Shown here: piece by piece, positions 33,101 to 42,100 of the stretch
Layout: every line of letters starts with the position of its first letter
Numbering within the stretch: position 1 is the stretch's first letter
Source of the DNA: Acidaminococcaceae bacterium
Lineage (GTDB): Bacteria; Bacillota; Negativicutes; Acidaminococcales; Acidaminococcaceae
Direction: 5' to 3'
DNA length: 64,000 bases
NCBI GenBank assembly: GCA_017405945.1
Contig: JAFQZL010000029.1
Location: forward strand, 49,286-113,285
Notes under the pieces: model-generated
What the model saw: the letters and a program-made list of their open reading frames with translations, nothing else
The model's database searches: none
What the model was told of the DNA's origin: nothing
Made by a program: the position numbers and the translations under genes

Positions 33101-36100
33101 CTGATATCAACGTAAACGGCCTGATTCAGAGTGGTTATGGCAAGTATGTAGCGGAAATTGCAGAAGACGCCTTAAGTGACGCGAACATTGAAAAGTTGAA
33201 AAACAACGGCAGTGAAGTCACGATTCAGGGCCGCACCATGTACAAGCTGAATGACGGGAACAAGGCTGTGTATGATTCGGGAACCGGCGCGTATAAGTAT
33301 ATTATACAGGTTTACTATGACCCTGAGACAAAAGGGCTGGTGGTAGAGGATATCGATACCAAGGGCGGTAAGATTTACCTGACGGGCCGCATTTCCAGTA
33401 CCGGTAACGGTAGGATCCTGACTGTGGACGGCGGTGCGGAGATTTCCATCACCAATAACACCAAGGCTGATCTTTCTGCCGGCAAGATTCTGAATAACGA
33501 CATCGAAGGCAAGATTTCCATTACCGACCTGGCCAAGAGCACTTGGACAGAGTATGACCGTAATGGGACAAATTCCATGTCGATTGCCGCTTACGAAAAG
33601 TATCTTACACTGACTGATGCATACAAGGCGGATTTTGCCAAGTTGAACGATACGCAGAAAGTGTCGTATCTCAATCTTACTGATGAACTGAGAGCGGAGT
33701 ATGCGAATCCGCAGACTACCGATGCACGAAGGACAGAAATACTGGGAACCCCGACAGAGGCCCAGATAAATGAGGCTAAAATAGTATCCGGCGACTCTAT
33801 CGGACATAACAACGGCGCGACACCCTCAGGTTCGTATACCGTGAAGGACGACCTTCGTTACAACTGGACAGAGGGTGAGGATACAAGTATTACCCGATAT
33901 TACAGACTGGAAACGAATTCTTTGTTCTGGGGCGGGTTAAAATATGGAGACAACACGAACGAGCTGGCCAAGCTGGAAAGTTCTTTGCCTTCCACTACGA
34001 GGCCCGAGGCAGAGAGCGAATTGGGGAAAGGTGATTTTGTTGGCGCCATAGATAACAAGTATGGGCTGAACAACAGTGAATTTGGCGCAATTTTTGAAAA
34101 TAATCTGACTAATAATTCCCGGACAGTTACCGGCAGCGGGAAAGAAAGCGGAAACTGGTGGGCGCTGTGGTCCAACCCGACATATTGGGTTACCTGGACG
34201 ACAAAGACGGGGTCAACACAATCCTACACATACTCTCTGAAAGCGAATAAACCGATCGGTATCGGCTTTATCGGCCAGAAAGACGGAAACATCAGCGTAA
34301 ATAACACCAATACAGTATCCGGTAATGTCAACCTGGATGGAAACATTCAGAACAACACCATGGATGCTACGCTTACCGTTCAGTCCGCAGGCGGCAGCAT
34401 CATCCAGAAGAGTGGTACAAGCCTGACTACAGGTCACGCGGATTTGCGGGCAAAAGATGATATTGAAAACATCCATATCACGTCTTTGGGCGAACGGATT
34501 GCCGTAACTACCCAAAATGAAGGGGGAGAAGCTGTTGTCACTTACACTCCGCATGACGGGGTCAGGCTTAGTGCTGTCTCTTACAACGGCGGGAATATTG
34601 ACGTGGATGTCGTGGGCGGTACGGCAGACGGCCAGAGACTTCCCGGCAATGTTGTGATTACCAAGCTGGCCAGCAAAGGTCAGCAGCATGCAACCGAAAA
34701 ACCGGGAGATGTTTCGCTGAAAGCGGAAGGTAACATTACCCAGTTTATTTCACTGGGACAGAAATTCACCGACGAAAACGGTGCTGCTTATGTAAGCGCG
34801 GAAGCATATCTGCAAAATGACGCGACATATCAGGCGTTGCCGGCAAACCGGAAACAGGCTTATGCCGACAAGGTGAGGCAGGAGTTTGAGCAGTTGGCCA
34901 GTCTGCGGCAGAAGTTCACCAAAACGGGCTCTGCTGAAACTTATGACAGCGCGGCTGAGTACCTGGCACAAGACAATACCTATCAGGCGAAGCTGCAAGC
35001 CAATTCTGCCTATGCAAACCAAATTAAAAATGAATATGCGAACAAAGACGGCCACACTGATTTAGAGCAAAAGTACAGGGGATACAACAGCGCTGAAGAG
35101 TATCTGGATCAGGATAAAGCATATCAGGATTTGCTTTTCGCCTCCGCAGCCTACAGGGATAACGTGGAAGATGAGTTTGCCCGGTTTACGAAGGAAGAGA
35201 CCGCATCGGTACAGGGGCGCAGCATTCGCCTTACCAGCGTAAAAGGCGGCATTGGTACGTTTGAGGAAATAAAGAACAGCGAGGGTACGGTCCAGCGTGT
35301 GGTGCCTAAGCGGGCCGTTGTCATTGACTCCTTCGCGGAAGCATACGGCCTCAGCGAGGATACTGCCAACGTAAATGCGGAAGCGAAGAAGCATATCTAC
35401 CTGGCGGAAAAAGAAGGAGATATGCGCGTGGGCTCCATCATCTCCCGTGAAGGTGATGTGCGCGTGGAAGCGGCGGATGGCCGTCTTGTTGATGCATTGC
35501 CCCAGCAGGATAATGCCAACAACGTGGATGAGGACGACCTGATCCATCACTGGATCGATGCGGGCCTGATCGCAGGCACGGAAGATTATGAAGGCGCTTA
35601 CATTAAAGGCCTGAAGCAGGATGCTGCCAATTATAAGGCAAGGGTGGAGGAACAGTACCGGGAATTCAAAAACGGCGGTCAGGAGCAGTCGCTGAGGCAG
35701 AAGTTCACTAAGCCGGGTTCTGCTGAAACCTATTCCAGCGCGGCGGAGTATCTGGAACAGGACAAGGCCTATATGGTGATGGAGAACTCCAGTGCTGACT
35801 ATAAAGCTCATATACAGTATGAATATGAGCACCGAGCAGATAATCCTGACTGGCAAGCCAAGTATGCAAATTATGACAGCGCCGGGGACTATCTGAATCA
35901 GGATACGGCATATAAGAACATGCTGGCGTCTTCCAAGAATTATAAAGATACCATCGAGAAGGAATTCAAACAGTTTACGGTGGAAGACGGTATCAAGTCG
36001 AAATTTACCAAAGAGGACGGGACTTTCTATACTTCTGCCAGTGAATACTTGAATTATGATACGGGAGAAGAGGCGGCCAATTACCGGCAACTGGTAAAGG

Positions 36101-39100
36101 ATACCCAGAATGAAACCAATGAATATGTAAGACTGATTAATCAGGAATTTACAGCTTACAAAAATGGTACGGCCAGTGCTGAAATTGAGCAAAAGTATGC
36201 CGGTTATGACAGTATATCGCAATATTTGCTGGCTGATAACTCTCCGGGTGGCTATCTGGAAATGATAGCGGAACAGAACGAGACTGAAGTCAGAATCTGT
36301 GAAGAATTTGCCCATTTCAGCAACAATAAGAGCAAGGGTCATCTGACGGATATGTTCACGATGCCCAGCGGCAAGACATACGACAGCGCTGCCGCTTATC
36401 TGCGGGATGACGCAACCTATAACGCGATGGTACAAAAATACGAGCATCCGGAGTACGCCTGGACGAAGGAACAGCTGCTCTATGCAATCCGTAATGCTAT
36501 TGTGAACAAGGAAAGCGGTGTAAACGCTGAATCCCAAAGCAAGGCAGCTAACATACAGGGTAAAAACGTGACACTGGTGTCCCGGGGCATTGGCGTGAAC
36601 ACGAATCAAACTACGGAAATCAGTGTCAGCGAACTCGGCGGCGGCAGTGAGGACTCTATTGCCAAAATGAAGCTGTTGTCTAATGCGGATGCGGCCGATG
36701 TGACCATGAAAAACAAGAATGGAGACATTCTGCGTCTTGTGACAGAAACGAAAAACGGTGTATTAGTTAACACGTGGAAAGCTTATAAGGCCGACAATCC
36801 TTCTCAGGAGATTCAGTACGGAGATGCGTCCGATTATGCGATTGATAAGTTCGTGATCGGTAACATGAGCCCGCTGGGGGTATATGCGGACGGAAAACTG
36901 GACGTTACGGCTATTGATAACAATGCGTTTGTAGCCGGGCGCAGCAATGATCAGGCAGGCTTCGCTCCTCTGAATGTAGGCCAGATCACGGCTGTTGGCA
37001 ACGATGTGCGCCTGTATACCCGGGAAGGTATTTACAATGCGGCGGATACGGCAACCGGAGCGAACCAGGGTAATATCCATGCGAAAGATGTGATTGCGTA
37101 TGGCGGGACAAAAGATATCGGCACAAAGGATAAGCAGCTGACGCTAAGCCTGTCAGGTGATTTGCTGGAAGCTTACGCCGACGGCAGCGTGTATATTAAG
37201 AACACAAAGGCCGAAGACAGGCTGCGCGTGGGTTCTGTATATGCAAAAGACACGGTTTCGCTGGAATCTGCCAAAGGCTTTGATATGACGACCAATCCTG
37301 ACTACACGATTGCGTATCTGAACGCAGGCAAGGTTTTGGAATTGAAGACCAGCGAAACAGAAGGCGAGATTGGAACCGAAACGAACCCGATCCGTATCCT
37401 GAATAACGCCGGGACTCCGGAAAATTTTGCCGGATCGGCGGCCAACAACGGTATGCTTATTAACCTGGAAGGCAAGGATGCTTATGTGAAGGGCGTGAAC
37501 GGTACGCGCGGCGAAAATACCACCATGCGGCTGGGGCTGATTGAAATGGCCGGTAATTTCGCTGCAACCAGCGAAAGTTACATGGAAGCGGGCGCAGTCC
37601 GGTTAGCGGAGGGTGAAGAGGGTGCAGAAAGTTATAAACCTGGTATAAACGGCAGGATTACTGCAGCAGGCAACGTGAAACTGGATGCAGCGAAGGATGT
37701 AACCGTCAACGGGCCGGTTAATACTGCTGCCGGTACTATTAAGGTGAAGTCCGGGGAGAACGTAACGGTAAACAAAGCTGAAAATGATGAAGACACGTTA
37801 AACGCTGACGGTGCCGATAACATGAACGGGGGCCAGATAGAGATCGAGGCCGCCGGTACGGCAACGATTAACGGATCTGTTGCGGCGATGAATGCGATTT
37901 TGGTTTCCGGCGGGCAGGGTGTTACGCTGAGCGACAAAGTGTCGGCCGGTTCGTTAAACTTTGATGCCGGGACCGGGGAATATACCGGCGGCGGTCTTAT
38001 CAACCTTGTTTCCGCCGAAGGCCTGATTACCCAGAACGAAGGCGGCATTCTTACGGCGCGCCGTGTAACCGCCACCGGCGGCAAAGCGATCACGCTTACC
38101 AATGAAGGCAATACGTTCCGCGAATTTATGGCGGAAGGCGCGGAAAAAGAAATTACAGACCAGGGCCAGACAACAAAAGAAAAGGCCATTGACGGCAGCG
38201 TGGATGTTCGCGCCCATGCAGGCAAAACCCTGTCTGCAGGGATTGATTCCACGAATGTTTACGGCAACGTGACGCTGCAGAACCTGGACGGCTTTCTGGG
38301 CAAGGATCCGGACGACAACGATTTAGGTTACGGAGGCTTGACCGTTACCACGGATATCGTGGCGAAACAGGGAAATAACGGTGAAGCCGGTTCGATTACC
38401 TTCCAACAGCAGGGCGATATTCTGGTGAAAGGCGCCTTGCAGGCTGACGGTTATGTAACAGAGGAAGGGTATTTGGAAACTGAACAGGGAATTGTCGGTT
38501 CCGGTTCGATAATAAATGAAAAAAGTATCCAGGCCGGGCAGGATGTTACGCTGAGAACGACATCCGGGGATATCCGTACCATGGAAACAGTTACGGCAGC
38601 AGGCGACGTAACTGCAGCATCGACAGCATCAGCGGACGGCAAGATCCAGATCTCGGGAGATGTATTTGCAGAGAATATTAACATTGCATCGCTGGGGGCA
38701 ACGGTTATTACTGAAAAATACATGGATGCAGGCCAGAATATAACAGTGGAAACCCATAGCGGGGATATTAACCTGAATGGAGTGGCGCATGCCGGGAAGG
38801 ACATTGAAATTTCCAGCGGGAAGAACCAAAGCGAGAGTGGTAATATAACAATTAAAGGCAGCCTGAGCGCCATGGGCGACCTGACCGTGCAAACTGACTA
38901 CACAGGGGACGATCCTGACCAGGGAAATATCATTCTGGGTACGTTGTCTGGGAATGTGGACCAGTTGATATATGCCGGGGATGATGTAAAGCTCAAAACC
39001 ACAAACGGAAACATTACGGCCAATACCATTTTAAGCGCCGGAAACGACTTGCAGGCAGCAACGGACAGCGGCGACATTATAATGCAAAATAATGTGACTG

Positions 39101-42100
39101 CGCAAAACGATATTATTGCCACCAGCGCCAGCGGTAATATTCGTGTAGAAAACGGAGATATCGAAGCAAAACGGAACATTACCGCGCAGACAGGAGGAGA
39201 AGGAAATATTCATCTAAACACTATGGCTGGAATGACCAATCGTCATGTCACGGCAGGGAATGGCATTAGTCTGACATCGGATGAAGGATCCATCTGGGTG
39301 GGCGGAGACGTTACTGCCGAAAATGGCGACGTGATTGCCGTGCAGAATAATGGCAAGAAGGCTATAGGCGAAAACGGCGAGGAAATTATAAACGAAGGCA
39401 TCCTGTTCTCGGGAGATGTGAGCGCTCTTAACGGTAACGTGAAAGCAAATGTCGTGAAAGATGGGATGATTCTTTATTTAGGAAGAGTAGAAGCCCCAAA
39501 AGGTAATATTGAAGCGATAATTGCTCCAAATGGAAGTGGTTTTATTCAGTACGGCGATGACTATGGTAACGGTATGGTAAACGCCGGCGGAAATGTAACG
39601 GCAGAAGCCGGATCCGGCGATATCATCTATGCAAGCCATGTGAAAGCTGGCAAGAACATAACTGCACTTGCACATAACGGGGACATAAAAGGTTCCGGCA
39701 GCATGAACGCTGGTATAGATGTGGCTTTGGGAAGCACCGAAGGTAACGTTGATCTGAGCGCTGATGTGACTGCAACAGATGGCGTAACTTTATGGGCGCT
39801 ACAGGGTAACGTTGAAGTTAAAGGCAACATAGAGTCAACGAACGGCGATACTATTTTGAAGGCGACCAACAACGACCCGGACAAATCAGACGGTAACATT
39901 AAGGTTTTGGGAACCGTTACATCCGGCACCGAAATCATACTGAATGCGGAAAATGGCGATATTTCGGTCACCGGCGATGTTATCTCAGGCAATGATGTTT
40001 ATGCTGAAATTTTAAATGATGCTGCCGGTAATATTTCACTGGGCGGCAATATTACTGCTGCCAACGAGATAGTTGCCAGAACAGCCGGCGGAGATATTAC
40101 GCTGGGAAGCGTTTCGGAGTACGGCAGTATAACGGACAAAGTAATAGATGCGGGACTGAATATTTCCGTAGATAGCGAAAGCGGCAATATCCAACTGCTG
40201 GGAAACGTAGAAGCAGGAAGGCAGATCTCGGCTGTGACAGGCGGGGATGGGACATTAAGTATAGGCTCTGTTGATACGTCAGGGGACGTTGCGGAAGCGG
40301 ATGTCCTGGCTGGCGAATCTGTGTATCTTAAAACAGAGAATGGAGACATGAAGGTTTTAGGCAAGCTGGAAGCAAAAAGAAACAATGTAAACCTCCTGTC
40401 TGACAGCGGCTATATTTATGCAATGGGGGATATCGACGCAGGCGTTGACATAATTGCAACCAATACCGACGGTAAAATTGAAATGGACGGCGACATTGAT
40501 GCAAATCATGATGTCAAAGTTACCAATACCAGCGGTAAAATTGAAATGGACGGCGATATTTACGCGGGCAATGACCTTACGGTAAGCAATCAGTCCGGCG
40601 CTATTGAGATTACAGGCGACAACGCGGAAAGCGACATAATCTTTGCAAACAACAATATCAACGTCACCAACACGAGCGGTGATATTAAAATGAGCGGGAT
40701 TATTTATTCAGGCCAGAATATCAATGCTGCCAATACGGGCGGTGTTATTGAAATGACCGGAGCCATTGTTGCGGGTAATGATGTAAACGCTGCCAACGGG
40801 AGCGGAAATGTTGTATTCAACGGGGATGTTGATGCGAGCCAGAACATTATCGTAAATACCGAAACCGGTAATATTACTGCCAATGGCGATGTTACCGCTG
40901 TGCATAACGATATTCGCGCAACAAGCGCTTCAGGGAATATTGAGCTGATCGGTGATATTGACGCCGGACACGACGTTGTGGCCAACACGGGAGGAAACGG
41001 GTTAATCCATCTGAACGGATATCTGGACGATAATGAGAATCCTGTCTGGAGCGGCAATCAGGAAAAATACAATGTTCATGCCGGAAATAACGTGAGCCTG
41101 ACGACGGAAAATACGGGTATCCTGGTAACCGGGCAGGTTAGGACAGACAAAGGCGATGTTCTTGCTGCAACCGATACAGGGGCCATCGTGTTTAGCGGCG
41201 ATGTAAATGCTGGCCGCGATGTTCAGGCAAATGTAACGCAGAACGGAATTATCATGTATGGCGGTACCACGGTAGCAGGCAGGGATATTACCGCTGCTAC
41301 TCCCACAGGCGGCATCTTATATTCGGAAAGCGTTGTGGCTTTAGGCAGTGTAACCGCGCGGACTGATGAGGGGCCGGTTATTTATAATGCCAGCGTTTTG
41401 GCAGGCGACAGCGTGCTGGCCGCCGTACAGAAAGGCGATATTTCCGTTAAGGATGCCATTTATGCGCAGGCAGGCAGCGTAACCCTGACCACAGAGAACG
41501 GTTCTGTCACAGTTGGCAATGACGAGGGCAGTGGCCAGATCAGCGCCCACGGAGACGTGACGATTAATGCAAAACAGACTGCTCCGGGCAACACTGACTT
41601 AGTTGATATCAAAACCTCGGTTGAATCAAGGAACGCCAACGTAAACGTGAAGACTGTAAACGGGAATATCCATATTGGCAGCAGCGATGCCGATACGGAA
41701 ACCGTGACAGCAAAGAATAACGTGAACCTGGAAGCCGTGGAAGGCAAGATCATCATAGACGGCAAGACCTCTACCCTGGAAGGCGATATCACGTTGCAGG
41801 CGTCCAATACCGGTTACGTGGCCGGTGATAATGGCAAGAACATTATCATCAATCACAACGGCGTGGTGGAATCCGCCCGGAATGCGAACCTGATTGCTGT
41901 TAACGGTGACCTGCATGTAACGGACAACGTGACGGCTAAAGGCACGCTGAATGCGGAAACCCGGGGACAGGGCGATATTTCGCTGGATCAGAACGTAACC
42001 GTTGTCAAAGATATGACCATGCAGGCGGAAAAAGGTGATATCACGGTTGGTAAGGACATTACGGCAACCAACGGAAATGTAACGGTAAACGCCAAATCCG

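Noticed and set aside
35062..36609. Long antisense open frame opposite the TpsA helical repeats
   Set aside because: The repeated codon pattern of the plus-strand gene explains the lack of stops; the translation is low-complexity Ile/Leu/Phe-rich without a start signal.
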